Shown here: positions 1-8,637 of the stretch, one piece after another | Numbering within the stretch: position 1 is the first letter of the stretch | Layout: each line of letters begins with the position of its first letter | Source: Ruegeria sp. AD91A | GTDB taxonomy: Bacteria; Pseudomonadota; Alphaproteobacteria; Rhodobacterales; Rhodobacteraceae | NCBI RefSeq assembly: GCF_003443535.1 | Contig: NZ_CP031946.1 | Location: 2,684,501 to 2,748,500, forward strand | DNA length: 64,000 bases | Reading direction: 5' to 3' | Program-made: the position numbers and the translations under genes | Notes under the pieces: model-generated | Databases searched by the model: none | Seen by the model: only the letters and a program-made list of their open reading frames with translations | What the model was told of the DNA's origin: nothing

Positions 1-446
1 CCGCCGGGAATGGCATCTTGGACTCGCAAGCGGTCGAACAGCATCTCATAAGCAGTGAGCGTCGTAAGCGGCATCGCCGCAGCCGCTGATGCAGGTATGG
101 ATTTAGGAGCAGCCCCCACGATGCGCTCATCCACAAGATGGTATTCGGCATTGGTTCCAGGCCGATTGATCGCCCCGGCATACCAAACGGTGTCTCCCGG
201 TTTGAAAGTCTCGACCTCTTCGCCAACGGCTTCGACGATCCCTACGGCGTCCCACCCTAGAATGTCAGGTGCGGGACCCTCAGGAGCACGTCGTTGCCGA
301 ATTTTTGTGTCGACCGGGTTCACCGAAACGGCTTGCACTTCGACAAGCAAATCATGACCTGACGGGGTGGGTTTGTCTGCTTCGAATTCGATCAATGCAT
401 CCGCCTGATCAATTGGTCCGGCCGTACGAAATCCAACAGCTTTCAT
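1..446 (-). CDS. Zinc-binding alcohol dehydrogenase / quinone oxidoreductase family protein (partial, 3' end outside window)
   Basis: Reading the minus strand from the ATG at 446 gives an open frame to the window edge, about 148 residues, starting MKAVGFRTAGPIDQADALI. It has the GroES-like N-terminal half of medium-chain dehydrogenases: a VQAVSVNPVDTKIRQ stretch, GWDAVGIVEAVGEEV, then FKPGDTVWYAG. This resembles the QOR-type zinc-binding alcohol dehydrogenase family, soluble NADPH-dependent reductases of quinones or enones. The nucleotide-binding half lies outside the window, so substrate and metal use cannot be judged. It sits 26 bp downstream of the ABM monooxygenase gene on the same strand and is probably co-transcribed with it. 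Confidence 0.85.
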   Translation of the reverse strand, partial: MKAVGFRTAGPIDQADALIEFEADKPTPSGHDLLVEVQAVSVNPVDTKIRQRRAPEGPAPDILGWDAVGIVEAVGEEVETFKPGDTVWYAGAINRPGTNAEYHLVDERIVGAAPKSIPASAAAAMPLTTLTAYEMLFDRLRVQDAIPG

Positions 447-472
447 GGCGTGCTCCTCGTTCTGGTTCAAAA

Positions 473-763
473 TCAACCGATGACGGTCATCTCATTCAAT
501 GTGAATTCGGCGACCGCTCCGTCTGTCGCCGCCATGTATGCAGCCAGATGTGGGGCCCCCATATGAGTTTGCCAAAGCTCTCGGCTTTCCCAATTTTCAT
601 AAAACACGAAATGAGCCGGGTTATCGTTGTCTTGGTGCAGGTCGTAGTTGATGCAACCTTTTTCAGACCGGGTGATGTCGATGAGCTTGGTGAGCTCTGC
701 TTTGACAAGGTCGATCTTGCCGGGGTTGGCTTTGATGTTGGCGACAATGGTCAGCTTGGCCAT
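473..763 (-). CDS. ABM-domain putative quinol monooxygenase (YgiN-like)
   Basis: 96 residues, the usual length of a single antibiotic-biosynthesis-monooxygenase (ABM) domain, a small dimeric ferredoxin-like fold. Visible family features are the first strand LTIVANIKANPGK, the central CINYDLHQDNDNPAHFVFYENW block and the C-terminal H-x-x-A-Y. Relatives such as YgiN oxidise quinols or aromatic electrophiles without a cofactor; the substrate here is unknown. The gene lies divergent from a LysR regulator and upstream of a quinone-oxidoreductase-like gene on the same strand. This is a common arrangement for LysR-controlled electrophile or quinone detoxification (inference). Confidence 0.85.
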   Translation of the reverse strand: MAKLTIVANIKANPGKIDLVKAELTKLIDITRSEKGCINYDLHQDNDNPAHFVFYENWESRELWQTHMGAPHLAAYMAATDGAVAEFTLNEMTVIG

Positions 764-837
764 CAGGTCGTTCCTTTGCTGTTTCGTTGGTGTCGTAGAT
801 TTACGCCGCCGACAAAACGGGATAAACAGTCATTCAT

Positions 838-858
838 CGGAAATATAATCCGGAAATA
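838..858. promoter_or_regulatory. Direct repeat CGGAAATA in the divergent LysR/ABM promoter
   Basis: Two copies of CGGAAATA, at 838-845 and 851-858, lie just upstream of the LysR start codon in the 102-bp gap between the divergent genes. Regulators of the LysR family usually bind in such a gap, so these copies are a plausible binding region. No classic T-N11-A palindrome stands out. Confidence 0.3.
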
Positions 859-865
859 CCGACCA

Positions 866-1753
866 ATGCTGCTCGACAACCTCCGCCTCTTCCTGACCAT
901 CGCCGAGAAAGGCAGCCTTGTCGCGGCGGCCCGAGAGACAGGTTTATCGAGTACAACTGTCTCCGAACGGCTCGCTACGCTGGAATCACACTACGGTGTG
1001 GTATTGTTCAACCGAACGACACGCTCAATCAGTTTGACCGAAGAGGGTCGGGTCCTGATCGATGGTGCCAAGAGCGTTCTCAGTGAAGTCACCGACCTCG
1101 ACACCCGCATTCGCCTCGGCGCCGAAACCCTTTCTGGCCTGATCCGCGTCAGTGCGCCTATTGATTTTGGTCGTGGTGTTGTCTCTGATGTGATCGCTGA
1201 ATTCACCGAAGAGAACCCGGCTGTGTCGATAGAACTGTCGCTATCCGATGGCTATGTCGATCTCGTGGGTCAGGGTTTTGACTTGGCTGTTCGGTTTGGG
1301 GACATCACCGACAGCTCACTCCGAATACGCAACCTTGGAAGCTACCCGCGTTTCGTCTGCGCAGCACCCAGCTATCTGGCGACATATGGAGCACCAGAAC
1401 TGCCCGAAGACCTCGCAAATCATAACTGCCTGGTTATGCGTTTCGGTGGTTCGCTCGACAATGTTTGGGAGTTTGGCGCAGGCCGAGAACGCCAGCTTGT
1501 TCCAGTCAAGGGAAACCGAATTGTAAATGATGGCTCGCTTATCCGCAGTTGGGCTCTGGCAGGCCATGGCATTGTGTTGAAGTCGGAACTGGATGTTGGC
1601 GATGATGTCAGAGCCGGAAAGCTTGTGGCACTGTTAGGCGACTTCCTCCCACCACCCAAGCCGCTACAAATGATGTTTCCACCCGGTCGAGCCCAACCTC
1701 GCCGAGTGGCAGAGTTCGCGCAGTATCTACGCCGGAAAATGGGTGCGGTCTGA
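866..1753 (+). CDS. LysR-family transcriptional regulator
   Basis: 295 residues from the ATG at 866 (MLLDNLRLFLTIAEKGSLV), the normal LysR length. The open frame extends further upstream, but the homologous N-terminus begins here. The winged helix-turn-helix covers roughly residues 1-60 (VAAARETGLSSTTVSERLATLE, then LFNRTTRSISLTEEGR). The rest is the periplasmic-binding-protein-like effector domain (GLIRVSAPIDFGR through the C-terminus). It belongs to the large CrgA/DmlR-like branch by its domain layout. It is transcribed away from the ABM monooxygenase and dehydrogenase genes and probably controls them (inference from layout). Confidence 0.9.
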   Translation: MLLDNLRLFLTIAEKGSLVAAARETGLSSTTVSERLATLESHYGVVLFNRTTRSISLTEEGRVLIDGAKSVLSEVTDLDTRIRLGAETLSGLIRVSAPIDFGRGVVSDVIAEFTEENPAVSIELSLSDGYVDLVGQGFDLAVRFGDITDSSLRIRNLGSYPRFVCAAPSYLATYGAPELPEDLANHNCLVMRFGGSLDNVWEFGAGRERQLVPVKGNRIVNDGSLIRSWALAGHGIVLKSELDVGDDVRAGKLVALLGDFLPPPKPLQMMFPPGRAQPRRVAEFAQYLRRKMGAV

Positions 1754-1950
1754 CCCAAACGGGTACAAGCAGCTGCGAACTGTTCCAAGAGGGCAATTCT
1801 TCAGCGCTCAGTTTCAAGATCACTCAACGACCCACAACCTTTTTGGAAGTCGCGCTAGACCCAGACCATTCGATCCTCAAACCACATTTTACCACCTGAG
1901 ATCATAACGATTCCAAGGCAGATGAACCCGATATCGAACTTCCACAATAT

Positions 1951-2055
1951 CTGTAGGGACGCGCATAGCGCTGCATCCCTATCATTAATTTTATTCAGAA
2001 AGTCTGGGTGTCTTCGCCCATAATATTGCACAGCATTTGCGCATTAGTTTGCACG
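1951..2055 (+). repeat. Mobile-element end, right arm only (copy A)
   Basis: This stretch aligns with 22536-22660. Both begin TGTAGGGACG, continue through a GCATcCC segment and end in repeated motifs of the type TTGCGCAT-A-TTTGCAC. Copy A is more diverged than the copy at 22.5 kb and lacks the left arm. It carries the right half-site TGTAGG but not the CCTACA half-site seen in the other two copies. It lies in a 756-bp stretch without an intact gene (1754-2509) that otherwise holds only an IS5 relic. Confidence 0.65.
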
Positions 2056-2189
2056 GTTCACTATACGCGCTCAATTGTCGATAGCCGTACAGTGGCTCGA
2101 TCAACTTGAACGCACCGAAACTCAATCAAAAGTGCATTCTGATTGGAGCAATTCACCCCAAAATCGAACAACGCAACTCAATTGCGAGG

Positions 2190-2391
2190 TTAATCGCTCG
2201 ACCATTTGCCGAACTCTTCGGGAAGGTTTCGCCAAGGGGCACCAGTCCGGGCGATCCAGAAAATTCCATCGAGAACACGGCGGTGGTTCGTGGGTTTTGC
2301 GCCCGTTCAGGGCGCGGACAGCCATGATAACACGCTTCAAGAACGTCCATTCCTTGTCCGACATCAGGTCTCGTGGCAAGCTGGTCTCCAT
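2190..2391 (-). pseudogene. IS5-family transposase, N-terminal fragment (frameshifted)
   Basis: The minus strand from the ATG at 2391 reads METSLPRDLMSDKEWTFLK and ALNGRK. After one frameshift it continues as PTNHRRVLDGIFWIARTGAP and WRNLPEEFGKWSS, stopping at 2190. This is the characteristic N-terminus of IS5-group transposases, with the DGIFWIARTGAPWRdLP block. The DDE catalytic core is absent, so it is a dead relic. It is not the missing half of the relic at 8.1-8.3 kb in any simple way, because the order of the two fragments on this strand is reversed. Confidence 0.75.
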
Positions 2392-2509
2392 TGCAGATAC
2401 CAGCTTGAATAATACTTAAACCTCGGCGTGAATTCCTTTTGTCAACACGACCTAGCCCGCAATTGCGGTCGCGGCTAACCTGATGCACGATGCAGCGAAA
2501 GGAAACACT

Positions 2510-4213
2510 ATGACCAAATCATTAAGAACTTGTTTGTCTTTGTGGTTGGTTGCAGTCGCTCCTGCGTATGCGCAACAACCTCCTCGTCTCGTTTTGCAGC
2601 TGACCGTTGACGCGTTTCGGGGCGATCTACCGGCACGCTACTTTGAGAATCTTGGGGAGGGTGGCCTTAAGTATTTACTAGAAAACGGTGTACACTATCT
2701 GGACGCCCATCACTGCCATGCCAATACAGAGACGGTTGTCGGACACGCTACATTGGCGACCGGGGCAACACCGGCAGTGCACGGGATGATCGGAAACACC
2801 TGGTTCGACAGAACCTTGGACCGCGTTGTCTACAACGTTGAAGACAGCACCGCTCCGCTTCTTGGAGATGGTGCTGGCGTCAATAACGATATTGAAATTG
2901 ACCCAACACAGGCGGCAGCTGGCACAGATGGGCGGTCACCACGCGCTATGCTTGTTACGACGCTTTCGGACGAACTAAGCGCTTCCACTGCTGGTGCGGC
3001 CAAGGTCTTTGGAGTTTCAATCAAAGACCGTGGGGCTATTACAATGGCGGGACAAAGCGGCAAAGCCTTCTGGTTCTCAAAAGCCGCAAATCGTTTTGTC
3101 ACAAGCTCCTATTATTACGACAAATACCCGGATTGGGTTTCCGCCTGGAATGACGCATCGCCGAGCGCCTCCTTTGAAGGAACCTCTTGGGAATTGATGC
3201 ACCCAAAGGAAGCCTATCTCTTTGGCGACCGCGACAACCAACCATGGGAGACGGATGTCGCCGGGTTCGGCATAACCTTTCCTCATCGCTATTCTTCGAC
3301 GCAAAATGGGTTTGACCCGCTAGAAAACCCCTACTTTACGACCTTTTTAACGCTTAGTCCCGCTGGCGACGATCTGACGGCGCAATTTGCCAAACGATTG
3401 ATTGATGCCGAGGATATCGGGCAAGACGCGGTAACGGATTATCTGGCGATTAGCTTCTCGTCCGTGGACTACGTCAACCATGTGTTTGGCCCCTCCAGTC
3501 TTGAAGCCGAGGACACGATATACCGCCTCGATCAGACTCTCATGAATCTCTTCGCGTTTATCGACGACCGGATCGGGCTGGAAAACGTTTTGATCGTTCT
3601 ATCGGCGGACCACGGCACCACTGATGCGCCGGGCTATTTGGAGAGTGTTGGCATCCGAACTGGCCTTGTTGCTCCAGACACCTGGGACCCGACGGAACAG
3701 ATAGCCAAGCTTAAGGAGCGGTTTCGGATCACCGGGAAATTGCTTGAGGGTTATAATCACCCCTATCTCAATATCGCCCCCGAAGTATTGGCTCGCAGTG
3801 ATATCGATTTACCCACGCTGGAGTCAGCTATTGCAGAAGAGCTTCTATCCTTTCCCGATGTGGCATTCGCCGTCCCCGGTACGGCTATCGAAGCAAACAC
3901 CCTGCCCGATACCGGCATCATGCGCCTGGTCCGCAACAACTATCATCCCACCCGATCCGGGAACATATACGTAGTCTTCAAACCCGGTTGGTTCATCGCA
4001 GACTTTGATGGTCTGTCCGTCACATCCACCCACGGGTCACCGTGGCGCGGTGACACACATGTGCCGATTATCTTTGCTGGACCGAACTTAAAACCACAAC
4101 GGGTCGCACGCCGTGTTTGCACGACTGCTCTCGCATCCACACTTTCTGCCTTATTGAGCACGGCACGTCCTAATGGTGCGAGTGGTGAGGTACTACAAGA
4201 AGTCTTGGATTAG
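2510..4213 (+). CDS. Secreted alkaline phosphatase family protein (type I phosphodiesterase/nucleotide pyrophosphatase)
   Basis: 567 residues from the ATG at 2510, which is preceded by AAAGGA; an earlier ATG at 2483 has no good ribosome site. A Sec signal peptide (MTKSLRTCLSLWLVAVAPAYA) sends it to the periplasm. The alkaline-phosphatase superfamily fold is shown by LTVDAFRGD near the mature N-terminus (metal-binding Asp), NTETVVGHATLATGATPAVHG (nucleophile region with Thr), LSADHGTTDAPGY (metal ligands) and STHGSPWRGDTHVPIIF (last metal His). It resembles PafA-like phosphatases, which hydrolyse phosphate monoesters; a diesterase role is not excluded. It stands alone, downstream of an IS relic. 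Confidence 0.87.
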   Translation: MTKSLRTCLSLWLVAVAPAYAQQPPRLVLQLTVDAFRGDLPARYFENLGEGGLKYLLENGVHYLDAHHCHANTETVVGHATLATGATPAVHGMIGNTWFDRTLDRVVYNVEDSTAPLLGDGAGVNNDIEIDPTQAAAGTDGRSPRAMLVTTLSDELSASTAGAAKVFGVSIKDRGAITMAGQSGKAFWFSKAANRFVTSSYYYDKYPDWVSAWNDASPSASFEGTSWELMHPKEAYLFGDRDNQPWETDVAGFGITFPHRYSSTQNGFDPLENPYFTTFLTLSPAGDDLTAQFAKRLIDAEDIGQDAVTDYLAISFSSVDYVNHVFGPSSLEAEDTIYRLDQTLMNLFAFIDDRIGLENVLIVLSADHGTTDAPGYLESVGIRTGLVAPDTWDPTEQIAKLKERFRITGKLLEGYNHPYLNIAPEVLARSDIDLPTLESAIAEELLSFPDVAFAVPGTAIEANTLPDTGIMRLVRNNYHPTRSGNIYVVFKPGWFIADFDGLSVTSTHGSPWRGDTHVPIIFAGPNLKPQRVARRVCTTALASTLSALLSTARPNGASGEVLQEVLD

Positions 4214-4360
4214 ACCGCTGTGACGCGCGAGACCTGATAACGAAGCACGCTGGGCTAGACGGCATCTTCCACACGTTATCCGCATATTCGCTGCTTCCTG
4301 GCAACTACGGCACCCGCCCAACGCAGCACTCTTTAGCGTACTCAGCTGCGGAGCAGATCT

Positions 4361-4789
4361 TCACGGAACATAACGTTCTGGCTTCGGAGACTGAATACTC
4401 TCCAAATATTCAGCAATTTCGATAAGTCTGGAAGGAATACGCGTAACCAAACCGTTGCCCGTATCGAATTCGACAGCAGGGCCGTCATTCAATTCGGTGA
4501 TTATCGGCATGTCATCGCGAGGTTCTTGTACTTTCAAGTAACCGTCCAAGATCGACATGACCTCCAACATGGGCCACACGCCCCCCCTTCGGTCGGAAAT
4601 CTTTGTTAAATCAGCAGGCTCTGTTTTCAAAGCAGCTGCGTCAGGTCCTTTTCCGGATGCATCGATTCCGTGACATCTGGCGCAATGCTCAACAAAGAGG
4701 TCTTTGCCAAGGTCCGAAAAATCGTCGGCCGCAGATATCGTTGCAGCCAAAGAAATGACTATGCTCGCAACGATCATGAAGTGCCGCAT
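4361..4789 (-). CDS. Small periplasmic cytochrome c
   Basis: 142 residues from the ATG at 4789 (MRHFMIVASIVISLAATISA), a Sec signal peptide; the open frame extends upstream but without signal-like sequence. One haem site, CARCH, follows at about residue 35, in the context GKDLFVEHCARCHG. MPIITELNDG probably provides the distal Met. It is a class I cytochrome c with the general form of single-haem electron carriers. A second, similar cytochrome gene lies 0.4 kb upstream on the same strand, and the shared layout after the haem site suggests duplication. No oxidase or dehydrogenase partner is adjacent, so its redox partner is unknown. Confidence 0.88.
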   Translation of the reverse strand: MRHFMIVASIVISLAATISAADDFSDLGKDLFVEHCARCHGIDASGKGPDAAALKTEPADLTKISDRRGGVWPMLEVMSILDGYLKVQEPRDDMPIITELNDGPAVEFDTGNGLVTRIPSRLIEIAEYLESIQSPKPERYVP

Positions 4790-5195
4790 AAGCCGGAGGT
4801 CCTTTGTTATACGAGAGTTTACTACAACAGAAATGGACCGACATCTTCCCCCGGTCAACATCGGTCCTTTACCATAAAACATTCGCTATCCTGTGGCCCA
4901 AAACCGATTGATGGGGACAGGCAGCAGCGAGCTCAGAACAGCATCACCAATTAACATTCGAAATTTAGCATGTAATCACGTTCGTCTCTTTGACATAAAT
5001 CATATGTCAACTCGCATTTAGCCAGAACTGGGCTCGACTTGCCAATTCGGCCAAAAGATCTTGAGTGTCTGCTTACGCCTAGCTGACAACGGCGCTTCAC
5101 AATGCTAGGCCTGCAATAGTCACCGGGTCAAAAAAGGTGCAAGTCCAGAACACCGGCAAACGGTCAATTGCTGACCTAGCGCCAAGAACACTAAT
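4790..5195. other. 406-bp gap between the two cytochrome genes
   Basis: I see no coding sequence here. The only notable element is the 21-bp inverted repeat at 4990-5010. The promoter of the 4361-4789 cytochrome should lie in this gap. Confidence 0.6.
4990..5010. promoter_or_regulatory. Inverted repeat TTGACATA-N5-TATGTCAA (possible operator)
   Basis: The arms TTGACATA (4990-4997) and TATGTCAA (5003-5010) are perfectly complementary around a 5-nt spacer. The site is about 200 bp upstream of the cytochrome gene at 4789. It resembles regulator half-sites of the TTGAC/GTCAA type, but the spacing differs from the FNR/FnrL box TTGAT-N4-ATCAA, so I do not assign a regulator. Confidence 0.4.
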
Positions 5196-5624
5196 CTACT
5201 GTTGGATGCTTTCTAAGAAAAACAATAACCCTGCTAACTCGCGCGGAGTGGGCGTCAAGACACCCTCGATTTCAACCGGAACCAGGTCTTCCGCCATTTC
5301 CCCGCCAAACTCCGGCATAACCCGAGCAAGATGGCTGTTTTCTGGGTCGCCATAGATGTAGCTTAGTGCCCGTGCTTGAGGGAAAGTGCCTCCGTTCTCC
5401 ACGCTCAATGTTGTCAAATCTGTTGGCGCAACGGAAAGACCGCTGCTTGCCGGGCCACCGCCTCTACCATCCACACCATGACAAGAAGTACAGTTTTCTG
5501 AGAAAAAGGCCGCCCCATCAGCGCGAGTGGGCATGACGTCGGCGTCAGGATACAGATCTGTACACGACACTGTGGCCAGAGCAATAAATCCAGCCGACAA
5601 AATAACCCACCTTTTAGCGTGCAT
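5196..5624 (-). CDS. Lipoprotein cytochrome c
   Basis: 142 residues starting MHAKRWVILSAGFIALATVS followed by Cys, a type II signal peptide with lipobox TVSC, so it is probably anchored in a membrane. One haem site CTSCHG lies in FFSENCTSCHGVDGRGGGPA, and MPEFGGEM is the likely distal Met region. It parallels the cytochrome at 4361-4789: same length, and a similar order of haem site, ADLT/TDLT segment and C-terminal LESIQ. The two are therefore probably paralogues, one soluble and one lipid-anchored, that may pass electrons between them (inference). Confidence 0.88.
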   Translation of the reverse strand: MHAKRWVILSAGFIALATVSCTDLYPDADVMPTRADGAAFFSENCTSCHGVDGRGGGPASSGLSVAPTDLTTLSVENGGTFPQARALSYIYGDPENSHLARVMPEFGGEMAEDLVPVEIEGVLTPTPRELAGLLFFLESIQQ

Positions 5625-5853
5625 GCTCTACCCCGGTTTTTAATCCAGCCTACGGTCTATTATAGCACATGGCAATGACAGCAACTGCGGTTAAAAATCA
5701 GGAAGGGTCAACTTTACAAACTCTTACAAGGACATGGACATTGCCGCTCACCATGGGCGGTGAAAGCTATTTCTAGACCTTCTATGTCTGTGGGCATTTC
5801 ACTTTTGAGAATCTAAACAAAGTATACGACAATCTGGATTGGGAGATCCAAAC

Positions 5854-6402
5854 ATGCTGGAAACCTCGTCCCGAATAGTTTGGCTCGAAGCGATAGGGGC
5901 GATCCTAATGATCCTACTCGGGTCCGGGCTGCACTTTGCATTTGTTTTGCTAGGATGTTGGACGCCAGTGGCGCTTGTGGCAGCTGTCAACGAGTCAATT
6001 TGGGAACACTTAAAGCTGGCTTTTTGGCCAGGATTGTTTTGGGCCTGCCTAATGCCGCTTCCACCCCGACTTACAAGAAGGGACGTATTTAGTGCTAAAG
6101 GAGTTAGCCTCGCAATTACTGCTATTTTGATTGTAATAGTATTCACAGCATACACAGAGATATTTGAGCGCAACTTTTTGTTGATTGATATTGGGATATT
6201 TGTTGCAGCAATTTGCATCGGCCAGATCGTGTCAATTCTGTTGCTTGCTTACGAAGATCGAATGCGTGCACTCATTCATGTATTCGGCGTGTTTCTCCTT
6301 GGGGTTCAAGCTGTCGCCTATAGTACCCTAACATTTTTCCCTCTTAATCATTGGCTGTTCATTGAAGCACATTCTGGCACGATAGGTATTCCTGCCCGTT
6401 AG
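5854..6402 (+). CDS. DUF6512-like integral membrane protein
   Basis: 182 residues from the ATG at 5854, chosen because GGGAG lies 8 nt upstream; a TTG at 5839 is the alternative. It has about six hydrophobic segments. The signature AAVNESIWEHLKLAFWPGLFW in the first third and the LHF motif before it match the DUF6512 family of unknown function. It stands alone between a lipoprotein cytochrome on the other strand and a PLP enzyme. Codon use is more AT-rich than in the core genes at the right of the window. Confidence 0.75.
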   Translation: MLETSSRIVWLEAIGAILMILLGSGLHFAFVLLGCWTPVALVAAVNESIWEHLKLAFWPGLFWACLMPLPPRLTRRDVFSAKGVSLAITAILIVIVFTAYTEIFERNFLLIDIGIFVAAICIGQIVSILLLAYEDRMRALIHVFGVFLLGVQAVAYSTLTFFPLNHWLFIEAHSGTIGIPAR

Positions 6403-6506
6403 ATGGACGGTCGGTCCTATTGGCGACGCATGCTTGCATCCCCATGAATTAAAAAAACGATTTTCCCAAGCTTGACGGGCGTTAAACAGGGCGTTTGAGT
6501 ATAGGT

Positions 6507-7547
6507 ATGGACCGTTGGATTTCGGATTCGATTGCCAAGATCAATGCAGATGCTCACCGCTCTGCCGATACGCACCTTTTCAAGCTTCCCGTCCGGGGGC
6601 TGAAGGGCGTAGACATCTATCTCAAGGATGAAAGTACACATCCCACTGGCAGCCTCAAGCACAGGCTGGCACGTTCGCTTTTCCTTTATGCGCTTGTAAA
6701 CGGGAAAATAAGGGAAGGGACACGTGTAATCGAAGCCTCGTCTGGCAGCACTGCCGTTTCAGAAGCTTACTTCGCCCGTATGATCGGAGTGCCTTTTACC
6801 GCGGTTCTCCCAAAATCTACCGCCAAGAGCAAAATCGACCTAATCCGGTTCCAAGGTGGGGAAATCCACTTCGTCGATGCGGCGCCGGACATGCACAAGG
6901 CCTCGGTTGAACTGGCAGCTGAAGTCGGTGGCTACTTCATGGATCAGTTTAAGTACGCCGAGCGGGCGACGGATTGGAGAGGCAACAACAACATTGCAGA
7001 AAGCCTTTTTCGTCAGATGGAACGAGAGCCACATCCAATTCCATCGGTAATTGTGATGAGCGCGGGCACTGGCGGAACTTCAGCAACGTTGGGGCGGTAC
7101 ATTCGCTACAAAGGCTTTAACAGTGAATTGATTGTTGTGGACCCCGAAAACTCAGTGTTTTTTGATAGCTTTCGAACTGGAGACAGGACCCTGACCCGCC
7201 CCTGTTCAAGTCGTATTGAAGGTATCGGACGTCCTCGGGTAGAGAAGTCATTTTTAGCAGATGTAATCGACCGTATGATTCAAGTGCCGGATGCGGCAAG
7301 CATTGCGACTATGCTCTGGCTTGAAGATCGGATCAGGCGGCGGGCGGGCCCATCAACAGGCACAAACCTCTGGGGGGCTTTGCAAATTGCGCAAGAGATG
7401 GAGGCTGCCGGACGATCTGGCTCCATTGTCACTATTCTGTGTGACGACGGAAACCGTTATCTCGACACCTACTACGATCCGGAATGGGTGATGGAAAACT
7501 TCGGCGAAACCGCTTCTTACGAAGCTAATTTGGCGGCATATCACTGA
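6507..7547 (+). CDS. PLP-dependent cysteine synthase family protein (Cds1-like)
   Basis: 346 residues from the ATG at 6507; a TTG at 6495 is an in-frame alternative. It is a fold-type II PLP enzyme of the cysteine synthase/cystathionine beta-synthase family. Lys51 in HPTGSLKHR should form the Schiff base, SSGSTA binds the substrate carboxylate, and SAGTGGTSA cradles the cofactor phosphate. Length and the GPSTGTNLWG block fit the branch containing L-cysteine desulfhydrase Cds1, which releases sulfide from cysteine, better than CysK. It is followed after 20 bp by a small secreted protein gene. A second enzyme of this superfamily begins at 63205. Confidence 0.85.
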   Translation: MDRWISDSIAKINADAHRSADTHLFKLPVRGLKGVDIYLKDESTHPTGSLKHRLARSLFLYALVNGKIREGTRVIEASSGSTAVSEAYFARMIGVPFTAVLPKSTAKSKIDLIRFQGGEIHFVDAAPDMHKASVELAAEVGGYFMDQFKYAERATDWRGNNNIAESLFRQMEREPHPIPSVIVMSAGTGGTSATLGRYIRYKGFNSELIVVDPENSVFFDSFRTGDRTLTRPCSSRIEGIGRPRVEKSFLADVIDRMIQVPDAASIATMLWLEDRIRRRAGPSTGTNLWGALQIAQEMEAAGRSGSIVTILCDDGNRYLDTYYDPEWVMENFGETASYEANLAAYH

Positions 7548-7567
7548 ATTCAAACGAAGAGGACGAC

Positions 7568-8047
7568 ATGAAAAGGGTGAAATTTGTGTTTGCTGCGCTT
7601 CTGGCATCAATGGTCGCCGTGGTGTTTTGCCCCACAACAGTTTTGGCCGCCTCCCAGGAAGCACAACGGATCATCGAAAGCGCGGCTGCTGATTGCAAAA
7701 ACTTCGAGAATGGAGAGTTTGATCAGGGTGACGCTGTGACCGAGATCGAGCTGCGCTCACAGTTTGGCGCGGTTAAGGCTGAAATCGTAGATGAAAGCCA
7801 GTATTCCTGCTCTTCTGCTGCCTCTATGTACTGCGGAACAGGGGGTTGCATGCTCAATCTTATCGTCGACGATGAGACCATGTCATGGCAGGCAACGGGT
7901 TGGCGTCTTATTGACTGGGGGCCTGACCGTATACTGCTTATTGGACGAGACGGTGGTTGGTGCGGAGGCGCAGGAGCCGAGGTTTGTTACGAGGCTCTGG
8001 TTTGGAGTAATGGGAAGATTCTAACCGTAGGTTCGTCGCCAGAGTAA
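7568..8047 (+). CDS. Secreted hypothetical protein, paralogue of 22723-23205
   Basis: 159 residues with a signal peptide (MKRVKFVFAALLASMVAVVF, cleaved near VLAAS). The conserved core is CSSAASMYCGTGGCMLNL followed by GWRLIDWGPDRILLI and a CGGAGAEVCYE segment; several paired Cys suggest disulfides. The gene at 22723-23205 encodes the same layout (CSSAASLYCGTGGC, GWTVVDFG). I recognise no function. It lies 20 bp after the PLP enzyme and probably shares its transcript. Confidence 0.75.
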   Translation: MKRVKFVFAALLASMVAVVFCPTTVLAASQEAQRIIESAAADCKNFENGEFDQGDAVTEIELRSQFGAVKAEIVDESQYSCSSAASMYCGTGGCMLNLIVDDETMSWQATGWRLIDWGPDRILLIGRDGGWCGGAGAEVCYEALVWSNGKILTVGSSPE

Positions 8048-8113
8048 GACCGCGCAGCGCTAGCGGTTGTTTTACGCGCTTGGCCTAATGGGCCAGAACT
8101 TTTGGATCGAGCT

Positions 8114-8345
8114 TTATCTGTTCGACGACGATTTCCTAAAATTTCGACTTATTACCGAAACAAAAAACTTTTCCGCGAGGGCGATGGCAGACATGAAGAT
8201 GATAAAGCACCTGTCATAACGGGTCGCGACCCGGAACCGCTCTTTCAGCCGTCCAAATAAGTTCTCAATCTTGTGACGGATTCGATAAATCTTGGCAAAA
8301 TATGGTGCAAAATCTTTGCGGTTCTGTTCCGTTTCTCTGGATTCG
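8114..8345 (-). pseudogene. IS5-family transposase, C-terminal fragment
   Basis: The minus strand reads NRKDFAPYFAKIYRIRHKIE, then NLFGRLKERFRVATRYDRCF and MSAIALAEKFF, stopping at 8114. This is the C-terminal E-region of IS5-group transposases, with the rhkIEnlFgrLK-RRvATRYD motif. No N-terminal part or inverted repeats were recognised nearby. The remaining gap between 8048 and 8637 shows no further gene. Confidence 0.75.
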
Positions 8346-8637
8346 CAAGACCCGCTAGTGAATAACCGCTTCTAGCCGCAAGCAGCCAGTGATGCTCACC
8401 TCAGAGAACGGCAGCACCGAACTCTAAGCCGACCTTCAAAGAAATATTGTAAACTTCGAATTACGAGCAAATCAGGCGTTCGGCTAGGTTCACGTTTTCA
8501 GAAAAATGGAATCGCATTTCTTTTCTGGGCATTGGATCGGGCGATTGAAAGTTAAAGCCTAAATACTTCTGTGAGGGTAAACCGATAGGAAGAATTGCCG
8601 AAAACAATGTATTCAGTGAGAAAGCCAAATTGCTTAA

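Noticed and set aside
4990..5010. FNR/FnrL box upstream of the cytochrome gene
   Set aside because: The half-sites are TTGAC/GTCAA with 11 bases between them, not the 4-base spacing of an FNR box.
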